Source of the DNA: Mycobacterium sp.
GTDB lineage: Bacteria > Actinomycetota > Actinomycetes > Mycobacteriales > Mycobacteriaceae
Direction: 5' to 3'
NCBI GenBank assembly: GCA_021732005.1
Contig: JAKFVT010000041.1
Coordinates: forward strand, 18,264-82,263
DNA: 64,000 bases
Notes under the pieces: model-generated
What the model was told of the DNA's origin: nothing
Databases searched by the model: none
What the model saw: only the letters and a program-made list of their open reading frames with translations
Program-made: the position numbers and the translations under genes
In this document: positions 38,352 through 48,746 of the stretch, piece by piece
Layout of the letters: each line of letters begins with the position of its first letter
How positions within the stretch are numbered: position 1 is the stretch's first letter

Positions 38352-39266
38352 TCATCGCGGGCGCGTCACCTCCGGCAGTACCAGAGTCGCCACCTCGGCG
38401 ATGAGCTGGCGCAGCGGCTCGGCCTGCGCATTGTCGGATCGAGTACGGGTCATGATCGCCAGAAGAACGCGTTCCCCGTTGGGCCCGAACGCGATCCCGA
38501 CGTCGTTGGTGCTGGCATAGTCACCTGATCCGGTCTTGTCGGCGGTTGTCCAGCCCGCCGGCAACCCGCCCCGCATGCTCGAGGTGGTGTTGGCACGCAT
38601 CCAATCCTCGAGCTGCGTGCGGTGCGACCCGTCGAGGACGTCCCCGGTCAGCACCCGCACGAAACCGCCGCCGAGCGCACGCGGCGTGCTGGTGTCGCGC
38701 GGATCGCCGGGAAGAGCCGAATTCAGCTCGGTCTCCCAGCGGTCCAGCCGGCTGCGATCGTCCCCGATGGACCGGGCGAACGCCGTGATCGCCGGCGGGC
38801 CGCCGATGGTGCGCAGCAACATGTTGGCGGCGGTGTTGTCGCTGACTTGCAGCGCCGCCGCGCACAGGTCCGAAATAGCCATGGGCTGACCGGCATTGGG
38901 CTCGGTGCGCGGGGAATTGGGCTTCAGTTCCGCCGGGTCGACCAGCACCGTGTCGGTCAGCCGCAACTCGCCCGCCTGCGCCTTCTGCAGCACCCGAGCC
39001 GAGAGGTAGGCCTTGAACGTCGAGCACATCGCGAACGGGTCGCCGTCTCGATGCGCCAGATCGACCTGGGAATCCAGGTTCTGGGCATAGAGCCCGACGA
39101 ATGCGTTGTGCCGCTTCTCCAGATCGGCGATGCGCTGCTCGACGGGCGGCAACGGCTCGGCCGGGTCGCTCAGAGTCGGATTGGTTGGTGAGGGTTTGAC
39201 GCCACATGCCGCGAGGACACTCAGGGCGGTGCCAGTGACCAGAAGCCGACGGCGGGACAGGCTCAT
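38352..39266 (-). CDS. blaS: class A beta-lactamase, Tat lipoprotein (BlaS-like)
   Basis: From ATG 39266 this is 304 residues. A twin-Arg signal (SRRRLL) leads to a lipobox with Cys21. Class A motifs are all present: STFK with Ser82, SDN near 144, the omega-loop RWETELN and KTGSG near 243. It hydrolyses penicillins and other beta-lactams outside the membrane. M. smegmatis carries its chromosomal blaS beside ald in the same way. The ATG overlaps the stop of nitronate monooxygenase (ATGA 39263-39266), so the two are co-translated. Confidence 0.92.
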   Translation of the reverse strand: MSLSRRRLLVTGTALSVLAACGVKPSPTNPTLSDPAEPLPPVEQRIADLEKRHNAFVGLYAQNLDSQVDLAHRDGDPFAMCSTFKAYLSARVLQKAQAGELRLTDTVLVDPAELKPNSPRTEPNAGQPMAISDLCAAALQVSDNTAANMLLRTIGGPPAITAFARSIGDDRSRLDRWETELNSALPGDPRDTSTPRALGGGFVRVLTGDVLDGSHRTQLEDWMRANTTSSMRGGLPAGWTTADKTGSGDYASTNDVGIAFGPNGERVLLAIMTRTRSDNAQAEPLRQLIAEVATLVLPEVTRPR

Positions 39267-40288
39267 CGGGCGCCCCCAGCCAGTGCCGCGACGATGTCGG
39301 CGGCGCTGCCCCCGCTGATCTCCCGCCACGCGGTGCCCGCCCACAGATTGGTGCCATGTGGATCGCCCGCGGCGACGGCGGCGCGGCGCAGCGGACCGGT
39401 CATTTGGTTGACGTCCGGATAGCCCAACGGAGCCACATCGTCATAGCGGGCGGTGAAGTCATTCGCCAGGCCACGCGCATACCGGCCCGAAAAAGCCCGT
39501 GTCACCACGGTTTCGGTGAAGTTCTCATCGGTCAGTGCCGCGCGGTGGGCGGGGTTGGTTCCGGCCTCCTCGGCCAGCAAGAACGCCGTGCCCGCCTGCG
39601 CCGCGACTGCTCCCCCGTCCAGCACCCGCCGGACATCGGCCGCACTGGACAGACCACCCGCCGCAATCACCGGCAGGTCGTGGGCCGCGACGATCGTGGC
39701 CAGCAGCGAATCCAACGGCTCGTCGCCGGGCCGGACGACGGGATCGAACGTCCCCCGATGCCCGCCCGCTTCGGGGCCCTGCACCACCAGAGCGTCGGCG
39801 CCTGCCGCCACAGCCACTCCCGCCTCGTCCAGGCTGGTGACCGTCACCGCGATCATCCCACCCCGATCTTGCAGACGGGCAATGATTTCCGGTGCCGGGC
39901 AACCGAAGGTGAACGAGGCCACCTCCGGTGCGGTATCGGCGACCACGTCGAGCTTGGCCTGCCAGGCGTCGTCGTCGGGATGGGGCCGCCCGATCTCGGC
40001 ACCGTAGTGTTCGGCAAGTGGGGCGAGCAGGTCGCGGTAGCGTCCCAGCTCATCGGCGCGTGCCACCGACGGCTGCGGCACAAAGAGATTCACCCCGATC
40101 GGGGCCGACGTCAACGCGCGAGCACCGGCAATCACCTCGGCGAACTTCTCTGCTGTCAGATAGCCGGCCGCCACGAAACCCAGGCCGCCGGCGTCGGACA
40201 CCGCGGCCGCCAGTGCGGGCGTGCTCGGACCGCCTGCCATTGGTGCACCGAGAACCGGTACCGCCAAATCCTGCAGGCTGAGAGGCAC
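39263..40288 (-). CDS. nitronate monooxygenase family protein
   Basis: This 341-residue FMN TIM-barrel enzyme matches Rv2781c. It shows GAPMAGG near residue 14, APIGVNLFVP near 62 and the GPEAGGHRG flavin phosphate segment near 169. Class members oxidise propionate-3-nitronate or related nitronates. It is 3 bases from the pepR stop and overlaps blaS. Confidence 0.88.
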   Translation of the reverse strand: MPLSLQDLAVPVLGAPMAGGPSTPALAAAVSDAGGLGFVAAGYLTAEKFAEVIAGARALTSAPIGVNLFVPQPSVARADELGRYRDLLAPLAEHYGAEIGRPHPDDDAWQAKLDVVADTAPEVASFTFGCPAPEIIARLQDRGGMIAVTVTSLDEAGVAVAAGADALVVQGPEAGGHRGTFDPVVRPGDEPLDSLLATIVAAHDLPVIAAGGLSSAADVRRVLDGGAVAAQAGTAFLLAEEAGTNPAHRAALTDENFTETVVTRAFSGRYARGLANDFTARYDDVAPLGYPDVNQMTGPLRRAAVAAGDPHGTNLWAGTAWREISGGSAADIVAALAGGAR

Positions 40289-40290
40289 GG

Positions 40291-41646
40291 CTAGCTCCTG
40301 ATCGTCCGAAGTGGCTGCGGCAGAGATCGTTTGGACTTGTGCGGCCCGAGGACGGCTGCACCGAAGGGCTTGGTGAGCACCTGGCGGGCAACCGCGTTGA
40401 CCTGATCCAGGGTGACTTCGTCGATGCGCTCCAGAGTGCTCGTGACGCTGCGGTACTCACCGTAGTTCAGCTCGCTGCGACCCAGACGGTGCATCCGCGA
40501 TGCCGAGTCCTCCAGGCCGAGCACCAGGCCGCCGCGGATCGAACCCTTGGCGATGCGGCACTCGTTCTCGGTGATGCCGTCACGCGCGACACCCTCGAGG
40601 ACTTCGGTGGTCAACCGCACCACCTCGTCGAAGCGCTCGGGAAGGCACGCCGCATACACCGACAATGCGCCGGCATCCGAGAAGCTGTCAACCGAGGAGT
40701 ACACCGAGTACGCCAGCCCGCGGTTTTCCCGAATCTGTTGGAAAAGCCGGGAACTCAATCCACCGCCGAGGGCGGTGTTGAGCACCGACAGGGCCCAGCG
40801 CTGCGGCCAGTGCCGCCCCGGTACCCGAACGCCCAGCGACAGATGGGTCTGCTCGGCGTCACGACTGATCAGCTCCAGCCGGGGTGCGCCGGTGGCCCGG
40901 CCGGTGCCCTTGCGCGGAGCCCGCGGCGTGCGGCCCTTGACCAGATGCGCCCCGAAGTGCTTGCGCACCAACCGGACTACCTCGTCATGATCGATGTTGC
41001 CCGCGACCGCCACGACCATTCGCTCTGGGGTGTAGCGGCGCACATGGAATGAATGCAGCTGCGATCGGGTCATCCCCGACACCGAATCGACACTGCCGAT
41101 CACCGGCCGCCCGACGGGATGGTCCCCGAACATCGCCGACAGGAACACGTCGCCCAGGGCGTCTTCGGGATCGTCGTCGCGCATCGCGATCTCTTCGAGC
41201 ACGACGTCACGTTCAAGTTCGACATCGTGGGATGCGCACACACCGTTGAGCACCACGTCGGCGACCAGATCGACCGCCAACTCCAGATCTTCGTCCAGAA
41301 CGTGGGCGTAGTAGCAGGTGTGTTCCTTGGCGGTGAAGGCGTTGAGCTCACCGCCGACGGCGTCGACGGACTGCGCGATCTCGACGGCAGTGCGACTCGG
41401 CGTCGCCTTGAACAGCAGATGCTCCAAGAAATGCGCGGCACCGGCGACAGTCGGACCTTCGTCGCGGGAACCGACGTTCACCCAGACGCCCACCGAGGCC
41501 GATCGCACCGATGGCACATATTCGGTGACGACCCGCAGACCGCCGGGAAGTACCGTGCGCCGCACCGCAACCGGCGCCTCAGCGAGGCGCCGGCCGCGGC
41601 GAAGTGCGGGGCTGTTAGCTGCTGGCGGTCGCGGCATCGGCATCAA
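40291..41646 (-). CDS. pepR: zinc protease PepR (M16 family)
   Basis: This 451-residue M16 peptidase (Rv2782c) has the inverted zinc motif HFLEH near residue 68 and the downstream Glu in [10 protein letters not shown] near 147. It starts inside the 3' end of the polynucleotide phosphorylase gene (32-base overlap), which implies coupled translation. Substrates are unknown. Confidence 0.93.
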   Translation of the reverse strand: MMPMPRPPAANSPALRRGRRLAEAPVAVRRTVLPGGLRVVTEYVPSVRSASVGVWVNVGSRDEGPTVAGAAHFLEHLLFKATPSRTAVEIAQSVDAVGGELNAFTAKEHTCYYAHVLDEDLELAVDLVADVVLNGVCASHDVELERDVVLEEIAMRDDDPEDALGDVFLSAMFGDHPVGRPVIGSVDSVSGMTRSQLHSFHVRRYTPERMVVAVAGNIDHDEVVRLVRKHFGAHLVKGRTPRAPRKGTGRATGAPRLELISRDAEQTHLSLGVRVPGRHWPQRWALSVLNTALGGGLSSRLFQQIRENRGLAYSVYSSVDSFSDAGALSVYAACLPERFDEVVRLTTEVLEGVARDGITENECRIAKGSIRGGLVLGLEDSASRMHRLGRSELNYGEYRSVTSTLERIDEVTLDQVNAVARQVLTKPFGAAVLGPHKSKRSLPQPLRTIRS

Positions 41647-43864
41647 CGGGTGCCGGTGCAGCGTCCTCGGGAGCGTCTGCCCCGTCTTCGGACACCAGGA
41701 TCAGCGAGATCTTGCCGCGGTTGTCGATGTCGGCGATCTCCACGCGGAGCTTGTCACCGAGCTTGACGACATCCTCGACCTTGGCGATCCGCTTGCCCTT
41801 GCCCAGCTTCGAGATGTGCACCAGGCCGTCGCGACCGGGCAGCAGCGAGACAAACGCACCGAAATCGGTCGTCTTGACCACCGTTCCGAGGAACCGCTCG
41901 CCGACCTTGGGCAGCTGCGGGTTGGCGATCGCGTTGATCATGTCGATCGCCGCCTGCGCCGACGGGCCGTCGGTGGCGCCGACGAACACGGTGCCGTCGT
42001 CCTCGATGGAGATCGACGCGCCGGTCTGCTCGGTGATCGAGTTGATCATCTTGCCCTTGGGTCCGATGACCTCGCCGATCTTGTCCACCGGCACCTTGAT
42101 GGCGGTGACGCGAGGCGCGTACGGGCTCATCTCGTCGGGCTCGTCGATGGCCTCGGCCATCACCTCGAGGATCGTCAGGCGAGCGTCTTTGGCCTGAGCG
42201 AGAGCACCGGCCAGCACCTGCGAAGGAATGCCGTCCAGCTTGGTGTCCAACTGCAGAGCGGTGACGAATTCCTTGGTGCCCGCGCACTTGAAGTCCATGT
42301 CGCCGAAGGCATCCTCGGCACCGAGGATGTCGGTCAGCGTGACGAAGCGGCGTTCGCCGTCCACGTCGTCGGACACCAGGCCCATGGCGATACCGGCAAC
42401 CGGGGCCTTCAGCGGCACACCGGCGTTCAGCAGCGACAGCGTCGAGGCGCACACCGAGCCCATCGATGTGGAACCGTTGGAGCCCAACGCTTCCGACACC
42501 TGGCGAATCGCGTACGGGAACTCTTCGACACTCGGCAGCACCGGCATCAGAGCGCGCTCGGCGAGCGCGCCGTGGCCGATTTCCCGACGCTTCGGGGAGC
42601 CGACACGGCCGGTCTCACCGGTCGAATACGGCGGGAAGTTGTAGTGGTGCATGTAGCGCTTGGAGGTTTCCGGCCCGAGCGAGTCGATCTGCTGAGCCAT
42701 CTTGACCATGTCGAGAGTGGTGACACCCATGATCTGGGTCTCGCCGCGCTCGAACAGCGCGCTGCCGTGCGCCCGCGGGATGATCGCGACCTCGGCGGAC
42801 AGGGCGCGGATGTCGGTGACACCGCGGCCGTCGATGCGGAAGTGATCGGTCAGGATGCGCTGGCGCACAAGCTTTTTGGTAAGCGAGCGGTAGGCCGCGC
42901 CGATTTCCTTCTCGCGCCCGGCGAAGGTCTCGCTGAGCTCTCCGAGGACCTCGTTCTTGATCTCGTCGGTGCGCTCGTCGCGCTCCTGCTTGCCGGCGAT
43001 GGTGAGCGCCTGCGCCAGCGAGTCGCCGGCCACGTGCGAAACGGCCGCGTACACGTCGTCCTGGTAGTCCGGGAACAGCGGGTAATCGGCGACCGGCTTG
43101 GCGGCCTTGTCGGCCAGCGCCTGCTGCGCATCGCACAGCGCGGCGATGAACGGCTTGGCGGCTTCGAGACCTTCGGCCACCACGGCCTCGGTCGGTGCGC
43201 CTGCGCCACCGGCGATGAGCTCGATGACGTTGTCGGTGGCCTCGGCCTCGACCATCATGATCGCGACGTCATCGCCCGCCTTGCGGCCCGCGACGACCAT
43301 GTCGAACACCGCTCCCTCGAGCTGCTCGACCGTCGGGAACGCCACCCACTGGCCATTGATGAGGGCGACGCGCACGCCGCCGACCGGACCGGAGAACGGC
43401 AGACCGGAAATCTGGGTGGACGCCGACGCGGCGTTGATCGCCAGCACGTCGTACAGATCCTTGGGATCCAGGCTCAGGATCGTGACCACGACCTGGATCT
43501 CGTTGCGCAGGCCCGAGACGAACGTCGGGCGCAGCGGCCGGTCGATGAGCCGACAGGTCAGGATCGCGTCGGTGGAGGGACGGCCTTCGCGGCGGAAGAA
43601 CGAGCCGGGGATGCGCCCTGCGGCGTACATCCGCTCCTCGACGTCGATCGTCAGCGGGAAGAAGTCGAAATGGTCTTTGGGGGTCTTGCTGGCGGTGGTC
43701 GCGCTCAGCAGCATGGTCTCGTCGTCGAGGTAAGCGACGACGGAGCCCGCGGCCTGCTGCGCCAGCCGGCCGGTCTCGAAACGTACGGTGCGGGTGCCGA
43801 AGCTCCCGTTGTCGATGACGGCGGTCGCTTCGAATACGCCTTCGTCGATTTCAGCTACAGACAT
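41615..43864 (-). CDS. pnp: polynucleotide phosphorylase / guanosine pentaphosphate synthetase
   Basis: This is a 749-residue enzyme: two RNase PH domains, a helical linker, then KH ([19 protein letters not shown] near 600) and S1 ([29 protein letters not shown] near 650) RNA-binding domains. It degrades RNA phosphorolytically from 3' ends; in mycobacteria it has also been named GpsI. It lies downstream of rpsO, separated by a 265-base leader with a hairpin. Confidence 0.97.
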   Translation of the reverse strand: MSVAEIDEGVFEATAVIDNGSFGTRTVRFETGRLAQQAAGSVVAYLDDETMLLSATTASKTPKDHFDFFPLTIDVEERMYAAGRIPGSFFRREGRPSTDAILTCRLIDRPLRPTFVSGLRNEIQVVVTILSLDPKDLYDVLAINAASASTQISGLPFSGPVGGVRVALINGQWVAFPTVEQLEGAVFDMVVAGRKAGDDVAIMMVEAEATDNVIELIAGGAGAPTEAVVAEGLEAAKPFIAALCDAQQALADKAAKPVADYPLFPDYQDDVYAAVSHVAGDSLAQALTIAGKQERDERTDEIKNEVLGELSETFAGREKEIGAAYRSLTKKLVRQRILTDHFRIDGRGVTDIRALSAEVAIIPRAHGSALFERGETQIMGVTTLDMVKMAQQIDSLGPETSKRYMHHYNFPPYSTGETGRVGSPKRREIGHGALAERALMPVLPSVEEFPYAIRQVSEALGSNGSTSMGSVCASTLSLLNAGVPLKAPVAGIAMGLVSDDVDGERRFVTLTDILGAEDAFGDMDFKCAGTKEFVTALQLDTKLDGIPSQVLAGALAQAKDARLTILEVMAEAIDEPDEMSPYAPRVTAIKVPVDKIGEVIGPKGKMINSITEQTGASISIEDDGTVFVGATDGPSAQAAIDMINAIANPQLPKVGERFLGTVVKTTDFGAFVSLLPGRDGLVHISKLGKGKRIAKVEDVVKLGDKLRVEIADIDNRGKISLILVSEDGADAPEDAAPAPVDADAATASS

Positions 43865-43954
43865 GGATGCCCGTTCAGCCTTTCTGAATTCACTGTTCAG
43901 CTGTTTCGCGTCATCACAGGTGCATCCAGTCGGCTACGGCCGTCGATCGAAGCG

Positions 43955-43986
43955 GCCGGGCGCTCCCCAAATCATTGGGGCCCGGC
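43955..43986 (-). terminator. hairpin in the rpsO-pnp gap
   Basis: Stem 43955-43960 with 43981-43986, then stem 43965-43970 with 43975-43980, loop ATCA, and a 4-base bulge on one side. It lies about 90 bases before the pnp start. In other bacteria this gap holds the rpsO terminator and a hairpin used by PNPase for autoregulation; either role could apply. No U-tract. Apart from this hairpin, the rest of the 43865-44129 gap shows nothing I can name. Confidence 0.6.
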
Positions 43987-44129
43987 AGCCACTACCGAAG
44001 ACCGCCCGATCAGGGAAGCTTCGCTATGACACGCAGGAACGGGACACGCGGATATGCATGCACCGCACCCGTTGTTCGAGCCGGAATCCGGCTCGCAACG
44101 CCCCTATGTTACACGGCGGGTCGTGCGCC

Positions 44130-44399
44130 TCAGCGGCGCAGACCGAGCCGCTCGATCAGCGAGCGGTAGCGCGCGACGTCGAGGTCGGCGACGTACTTGA
44201 GCAGCCGGCGACGGCGGCCGACCAGCAACAGCAGACCGCGCCGCGAGTGGTGGTCGTGCTTGTGCTGCTTGAGATGCTCGGTGAGATCGGCGATGCGCTT
44301 GGTCAACAACGCCACCTGGGCTTCCGGCGAACCGGTGTCGGTCTCGTGCAGACCGTAGTTGCCCAGGATTTCTTTTTTCTGCTCGGCGGTAAGCGCCAC
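44130..44399 (-). CDS. rpsO: 30S ribosomal protein S15
   Basis: This 89-residue protein has standard S15 features: [18 protein letters not shown] near residue 19 and [21 protein letters not shown] near 46, which contact 16S rRNA. Full usual length. It is upstream of pnp, as in most bacteria. Confidence 0.98.
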   Translation of the reverse strand: MALTAEQKKEILGNYGLHETDTGSPEAQVALLTKRIADLTEHLKQHKHDHHSRRGLLLLVGRRRRLLKYVADLDVARYRSLIERLGLRR

Positions 44400-44538
44400 G
44401 AAAACATCTCCATCAAATCGGTGCCGCGAGAGGAATCGAATGCCGTGAAATACGTGGCCGCCGCGGACTGCAGCGCACGCCGATCGCCGACTCTAGCAGC
44501 GCACACGCCGCGAACTGAAATCGCAGCGGGCCGACCCC

Positions 44539-44570
44539 TTGACAACCTACAACCATTTAGTTGTAGGTTG
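44539..44570 (+). promoter_or_regulatory. promoter with ArsR operator palindrome
   Basis: An 11-base perfect inverted repeat (44543-44553 and 44560-44570) with a 6-base centre ends 5 bases before the GTG start of the ArsR gene. It overlaps a consensus -35 box TTGACA (44539-44544). Binding here would block the promoter, so autorepression is likely. Confidence 0.75.
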
Positions 44571-44575
44571 GGGGC

Positions 44576-44917
44576 GTGACCGTAGCTGCCGAGGACCGTG
44601 CGGACGCCCTGTTCCACGCTCTCGCCGACCGGACCCGCCGCGACATCATGCGCCGGGCATTGGCCGGTGAGCACTCGGTTTCCGCGCTCGCGCGCAAGTA
44701 CGACATGAGCTTCGCCGCGGTGCAAAAGCACGTCTCCGTTCTGGAGAAGGCCGGCCTGCTCACCAAGCGACGTCACGGTCGCGAGCAGTTGGCCAGCGGT
44801 GACGTGACCGCCGTGCGGTCCGTGGCGGCGATGCTCACCGAACTGGAAGAGGTCTGGCGCGGCCGCATCGGCCGCATCGACGATCTCATCGCATCCGAGA
44901 AGAAGGAGAACGACTGA
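44576..44917 (+). CDS. ArsR-family transcriptional regulator
   Basis: This 113-residue winged-helix protein has the ArsR pattern ALADRTRRDIMRRAL, then HSVSALARKYDMSFAAVQKHVSVLEKAGLL. There are no Cys metal ligands, so it is the non-metal subtype often paired with AHSA1/SRPBCC proteins. The stop touches the start of that partner (TGATG at 44915-44919). Confidence 0.92.
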   Translation: MTVAAEDRADALFHALADRTRRDIMRRALAGEHSVSALARKYDMSFAAVQKHVSVLEKAGLLTKRRHGREQLASGDVTAVRSVAAMLTELEEVWRGRIGRIDDLIASEKKEND

Positions 44918-45402
44918 TGCCTGTCACCGACGTGAAGCACGATCTGGAGAATCTGACGCTGACCATCACCGCTGACTTCGCGGCGCCGGTACAGCGGGTC
45001 TGGCAGATCTACGCCGACCCTCGACAGCTGGAGAAGGTCTGGGGGCCGCCCTCGCATCCGGCGACGTTTGTCGACCACAGCCTCACCCCCGGTAGCCGGG
45101 TCACCTACTTCATGACCGGCCCGGACGGCGAGAAATACGCCGGGTACTGGGACATCACCACCGTCGATGAGCCGACCAGTTTCGCGTTCCGGGACGGGTT
45201 CGCCGACGCCGATCTGAACCCGAACCCCGATATGCCGGTCTCGGAGAACACCTACACATTCACCGAACACAACGGCGGCACGCGCGCGGTCTACATCAGC
45301 AAGTTCGCCTCCGCCGAAGGCCTGCAGCAGGTACTCGACATGGGCGTGGTCGAGGGCGCCACTTCGGCGATCAAACAAATCGACGAGCTGCTCGCGTCCT
45401 GA
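44917..45402 (+). CDS. SRPBCC/AHSA1-family protein
   Basis: This 161-residue START-like, AHSA1-type fold has FAAPVQRVWQIYADPRQLEKVWGPPSHPATF at its N-terminal part and a long C-terminal helix. Such proteins bind hydrophobic ligands in a cavity. It overlaps the ArsR stop by one base. The ArsR/AHSA1 pairing is common; the ligand is unknown. Confidence 0.88.
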   Translation: MPVTDVKHDLENLTLTITADFAAPVQRVWQIYADPRQLEKVWGPPSHPATFVDHSLTPGSRVTYFMTGPDGEKYAGYWDITTVDEPTSFAFRDGFADADLNPNPDMPVSENTYTFTEHNGGTRAVYISKFASAEGLQQVLDMGVVEGATSAIKQIDELLAS

Positions 45403-45408
45403 GGCCGG

Positions 45409-46386
45409 TCAGTCCTGCGCGGAGAGGATCGCGCGAGCCTTCTCGGTGTCCTTGCCCATCGCCTGGATCAGGTCGTCCACCGAATCGAACTTGAGCTGGC
45501 CACGCAGCCGGGCGACGAAGTCGACCGCAACATGCTGGCCGTACAGGTCGGCGGCCGTGTCCAGGACGAACGCCTCCACGGTGCGGGTGCGCCCGGAGAA
45601 CGTCGGGTTGGTGCCCACCGAGACCGCGGCCTGATACCGCTCCCCGGGAATCACCGAACCGGTCACCGGGCCGTGGCCCAGCACGGTGAACCACGCGGCG
45701 TACACCCCGTCGGCCGGAATCGCGGAGTACATCGGCGGTGCGACGTTGGCGGTCGGGAAACCCAGCACCCTCCCCCGTCCGTCGCCGCGCACCACCACAC
45801 CTTCGACGCGATGCGGGCGGCCCAGCGCCTCGGCGGCGGTCACCACGTCGCCGGCGTCGACGCAGGACCGGATGTACGTCGACGAGAATGTGACGGTTTC
45901 GCTCTGGTGGTGTTCGGCGACCAGCGACAGGCTCTCGACGGCGAAGCCGAAGCGTTCACCGGCCCTGCGCAGGGTGCCGACGTTGCCGGCCGCCTTCTTG
46001 CCGAAGGTGAAGTTCTCGCCGACGATCACCTCGACGACGTGCAGCCGCTCCACCAGCAGTTCATGGATATAGCGCTCTGGGGTGAGCTTCATGAAATCGG
46101 TGGTGAATGGCACCACCAGGAAAACGTCGATGCCCAATTCCTCGGCCAGTTCGGCGCGCCGGGTCAACGTGGTCAGCTGCGCCGGGTGGCTTCCCGGGAA
46201 CACCACTTCCATGGGGTGCGGGTCGAACGTCATCAGCACCGTCGGGACCCCGCGCGACCGGCCGGCCTTGACCGCGCGTCCGATCAGCTCCGCGTGCCCG
46301 CGGTGCACCCCGTCGAAGACGCCGATGGTCACCACGCATCGGCCCCAGTCCGAGGGGATCTCGTCCTGTCCGCGCCACCGTTCCAC
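45409..46386 (-). CDS. ribF: bifunctional riboflavin kinase / FAD synthetase
   Basis: This 325-residue enzyme has the N-terminal nucleotidyltransferase motif TIGVFDGVHRGHAELI near residue 22 and a C-terminal riboflavin kinase domain (about 185-320, with GRVLGFPTANV). It makes FMN and FAD. It converges with the AHSA1 gene and is divergent from mntR. Confidence 0.97.
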   Translation of the reverse strand: MERWRGQDEIPSDWGRCVVTIGVFDGVHRGHAELIGRAVKAGRSRGVPTVLMTFDPHPMEVVFPGSHPAQLTTLTRRAELAEELGIDVFLVVPFTTDFMKLTPERYIHELLVERLHVVEVIVGENFTFGKKAAGNVGTLRRAGERFGFAVESLSLVAEHHQSETVTFSSTYIRSCVDAGDVVTAAEALGRPHRVEGVVVRGDGRGRVLGFPTANVAPPMYSAIPADGVYAAWFTVLGHGPVTGSVIPGERYQAAVSVGTNPTFSGRTRTVEAFVLDTAADLYGQHVAVDFVARLRGQLKFDSVDDLIQAMGKDTEKARAILSAQD

Positions 46387-46453
46387 GACGGCAAGCCTAC
46401 GGCGCGCCGGGCCGCCCGGACACGCCAGATCCCCAGATCAGGTGATGATTGCC

Positions 46454-46459
46454 TAAACT
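46454..46459 (+). promoter_or_regulatory. -10 box placing mntR in a leaderless transcript
   Basis: TAAACT ends 7 bases before the GTG at 46467, so transcription should begin at or next to the start codon. There is no ribosome site, in keeping with a leaderless mRNA, which is common in mycobacteria. Confidence 0.6.
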
Positions 46460-46466
46460 TTTGGAT

Positions 46467-47171
46467 GTGAGTCCTGACGAGCGCCCCAACCCCGGGGTAC
46501 ACGACCTGACGACGGTCGCCCAGGACTACCTCAAGACGATCTGGTCGGCCCAGGAGTGGTCGCTCGACAAGGTCAGCACCAAGCTGCTCGCCGAGCGCAT
46601 CGGGGTGTCGGCCAGCACCGCCTCGGAGTCCATCCGCCGGCTCGCCGACCAGGGACTGGTGGACCACGAGAAGTACGGTGCGGTGACGCTGACCGAACGC
46701 GGACGGCTCGCGGCGCTGGCGGTGGTCCGGCGGCACCGACTGTTGGAGACGTTCCTGATGCGCGAGCTCGGCTACAGCTGGGACGAGGTGCACGACGAGG
46801 CGGAGATTCTCGAGCACGCCATCAGCGACATGATGCTCGACCGGATCGACGCCAAGCTGGGTCATCCCGTTCGCGACCCGCACGGCGACCCCATCCCGAC
46901 CGCCGACGGCCGGGTCCCCACCCCGCCCGCCCGCCAGCTGTCGGCCTGCGTCGACGGCGAACTCGGTACCGTGGCACGGATTTCCGATGCCGATCCCGAG
47001 ATGCTGCGGTACTTCGACACTGTCGGCATCAGCTTGGACTCGCGGCTTCGGGTGCTCGCGCGACGCGACTTCGCCGGCGTCATCTCGGTGTCGGTGGAGG
47101 CACCGGACGGCGCGGCAAGCACCGTTGAGCTGGGAAGCCCTGCCGCCCAGGCGATTTGGGTGGTCGGCTAG
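46467..47171 (+). CDS. mntR: DtxR-family manganese-dependent regulator
   Basis: From GTG 46467 this is 234 residues, like Rv2788 (SirR/MntR). The helix-turn-helix is LAERIGVSASTASESIRRLADQGL. The dimer and metal domain follows, with HRLLETFLMRELGY and the ligands Glu/His in EAEILEHAISD near residue 115. A C-terminal SH3-like FeoA domain closes it. It represses manganese transporters when Mn is sufficient. An earlier TTG at 46449 is upstream of the likely transcript start. Confidence 0.92.
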   Translation: MSPDERPNPGVHDLTTVAQDYLKTIWSAQEWSLDKVSTKLLAERIGVSASTASESIRRLADQGLVDHEKYGAVTLTERGRLAALAVVRRHRLLETFLMRELGYSWDEVHDEAEILEHAISDMMLDRIDAKLGHPVRDPHGDPIPTADGRVPTPPARQLSACVDGELGTVARISDADPEMLRYFDTVGISLDSRLRVLARRDFAGVISVSVEAPDGAASTVELGSPAAQAIWVVG

Positions 47172-47187
47172 GCCAGCAAGCCGGCGA

Positions 47188-48081
47188 CTACAAAGTAGCC
47201 GGCCGGATCACCACGACTGATGTGGTGCGACCGCCCTTGTCTTCCAGCAGTGCCATCACCCGGCCGTCGGGATCCGTTGCGGCATAGACCCCGTCGATTC
47301 CCGCAGCGCTCAGCGGCCGGCCGTGGCCGGCGTCCTCGGCTTCGGCGGCGGTGATGTCGCGGCGCGGAAACGCCAACAGGCAGGCGTCGTCGAGGGAGTA
47401 GCTCAGTTGCGGATGTTCGGCGAGTTCGTCCAGAGACCTGGCGTGATCGAGCCCGTAGCCGCCAACGCGGGTGCGGCGCAACGCCGTCAGATGTCCGCCG
47501 ACTCCGAGTGCTGCACCCAGGTCGCGGGCCAGTGCGCGGATGTAGGTGCCCGACGAGCAGTCCACCGCGACGTCGAGGTCCACGAACCCGCCGTCGCGCC
47601 GGATGTCACACACGTCGAACCGGTCGATTCGCACGATGCGCTCGGCCAACTCCACCTGCTGGCCTTCGCGCACCAGCTGATAGGCACGCTTGCCGCCGAT
47701 CTTGACGGCACTGACCGCGGACGGCCGCTGCGAGATCTCGCCGCGCAGGTCCGCGATACCGGCATGGATCTGCCCGTCGGTGATGTCAGCCGCGGAAACA
47801 TCCTGCAGGACTTCGCCTTCGGCGTCATCGGTGGTGGTGGACCGGCCAAGCCGGACCGTCGCAGTGTAGGACTTCGACGTGGCGGTCACAAGTCCCAGGA
47901 TCTTGGTGGCGCGTTCGATCCCGATCACCAGCACACCGGTCGCCATCGGGTCCAGGGTGCCGGCATGGCCGACCTTTCGGGTTCCGAAGATCCGCCGGCA
48001 GCGGCCCACCACATCGTGACTGGTCATACCGGCGGGCTTGTCGACGACAACGATCCCGGGCTCGGGTCCGCCGGACGTCAC
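47188..48081 (-). CDS. truB: tRNA pseudouridine-55 synthase
   Basis: From GTG 48081 this is 297 residues. The catalytic motif is [14 protein letters not shown] near residue 33, with Asp as nucleophile, and the N-terminal [14 protein letters not shown] is typical. The start overlaps the stop of pptT (GTGA 48078-48081). It modifies U55 of tRNA. Confidence 0.96.
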   Translation of the reverse strand: MTSGGPEPGIVVVDKPAGMTSHDVVGRCRRIFGTRKVGHAGTLDPMATGVLVIGIERATKILGLVTATSKSYTATVRLGRSTTTDDAEGEVLQDVSAADITDGQIHAGIADLRGEISQRPSAVSAVKIGGKRAYQLVREGQQVELAERIVRIDRFDVCDIRRDGGFVDLDVAVDCSSGTYIRALARDLGAALGVGGHLTALRRTRVGGYGLDHARSLDELAEHPQLSYSLDDACLLAFPRRDITAAEAEDAGHGRPLSAAGIDGVYAATDPDGRVMALLEDKGGRTTSVVVIRPATL

Positions 48082-48746
48082 AACACGATCGCCGTCAGTA
48101 CCAGGCCACCGCCCACCGACCACCGGCCGGCCAGCTCGTGTAGCGGCGGGCCGGAGCGCGCGGCTGGGTCGATCAGGATTCGGGACACGAACGTTCCGGC
48201 GACCCCGGAGGGGTCGACATCGAACGTGATGTGGGCATCCTCGAAACCCAGCCATCGCTCGGTCAGCGGGAACCACACCTTGTAGGTTGCTTCCTTGGCG
48301 CAGAACAAGATTCGGTCCCAGTGCAGCCCGCCAGGGAGGGCACCCATCTCATACCGCTCGGCGGGCAGGCTGACCGCGTTGAGGACCCCGTCGGGCAGCA
48401 CGCCGTGCGGTTCGGCGTCGATGCCGACCGAACGGACCGCCGTCGTGCGACCGACCACCGCGCCGCGATAGCCCTGGGTATGAGTCAGGCTGCCCACCAC
48501 GCCATCCGGCCAGCACGGCTCGCCCTTGTCCCCTTTGAGGATCGGCGCCGGCGGGAAACCGAGCTGCCCCAACGCGACCCGCGCGCAATGGCGGACGGTG
48601 ATGAATTCGTTGCGTCGCTTGGCCACCGACTTCGCGATCAGCGGCTCCTCCTCGGGCAGCGGAGCCAAATCCGGCGGATCGTCGTAGGTCTCGGCGAACA
48701 CCAGCCCGTCGAGGTCGGGCAACACCGCCCGCATCAGCTCGCTCAT
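48078..48746 (-). CDS. pptT: 4'-phosphopantetheinyl transferase
   Basis: From ATG 48746 this is 222 residues, as for Rv2794c. Sfp-type motifs are GIDAEPHG near residue 116 and [15 protein letters not shown] near 155. It loads CoA-derived arms onto the carrier domains of mycolate, lipid and siderophore synthases. It overlaps both the metallophosphoesterase (ATGA) and truB, giving a coupled trio. Confidence 0.95.
   Translation of the reverse strand: MSELMRAVLPDLDGLVFAETYDDPPDLAPLPEEEPLIAKSVAKRRNEFITVRHCARVALGQLGFPPAPILKGDKGEPCWPDGVVGSLTHTQGYRGAVVGRTTAVRSVGIDAEPHGVLPDGVLNAVSLPAERYEMGALPGGLHWDRILFCAKEATYKVWFPLTERWLGFEDAHITFDVDPSGVAGTFVSRILIDPAARSGPPLHELAGRWSVGGGLVLTAIVL

Noticed and set aside
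41318..44029. 903-codon open frame on the plus strand
   Set aside because: It is antisense to pepR and pnp, whose motifs are clear. Long antisense frames are expected at this GC content.
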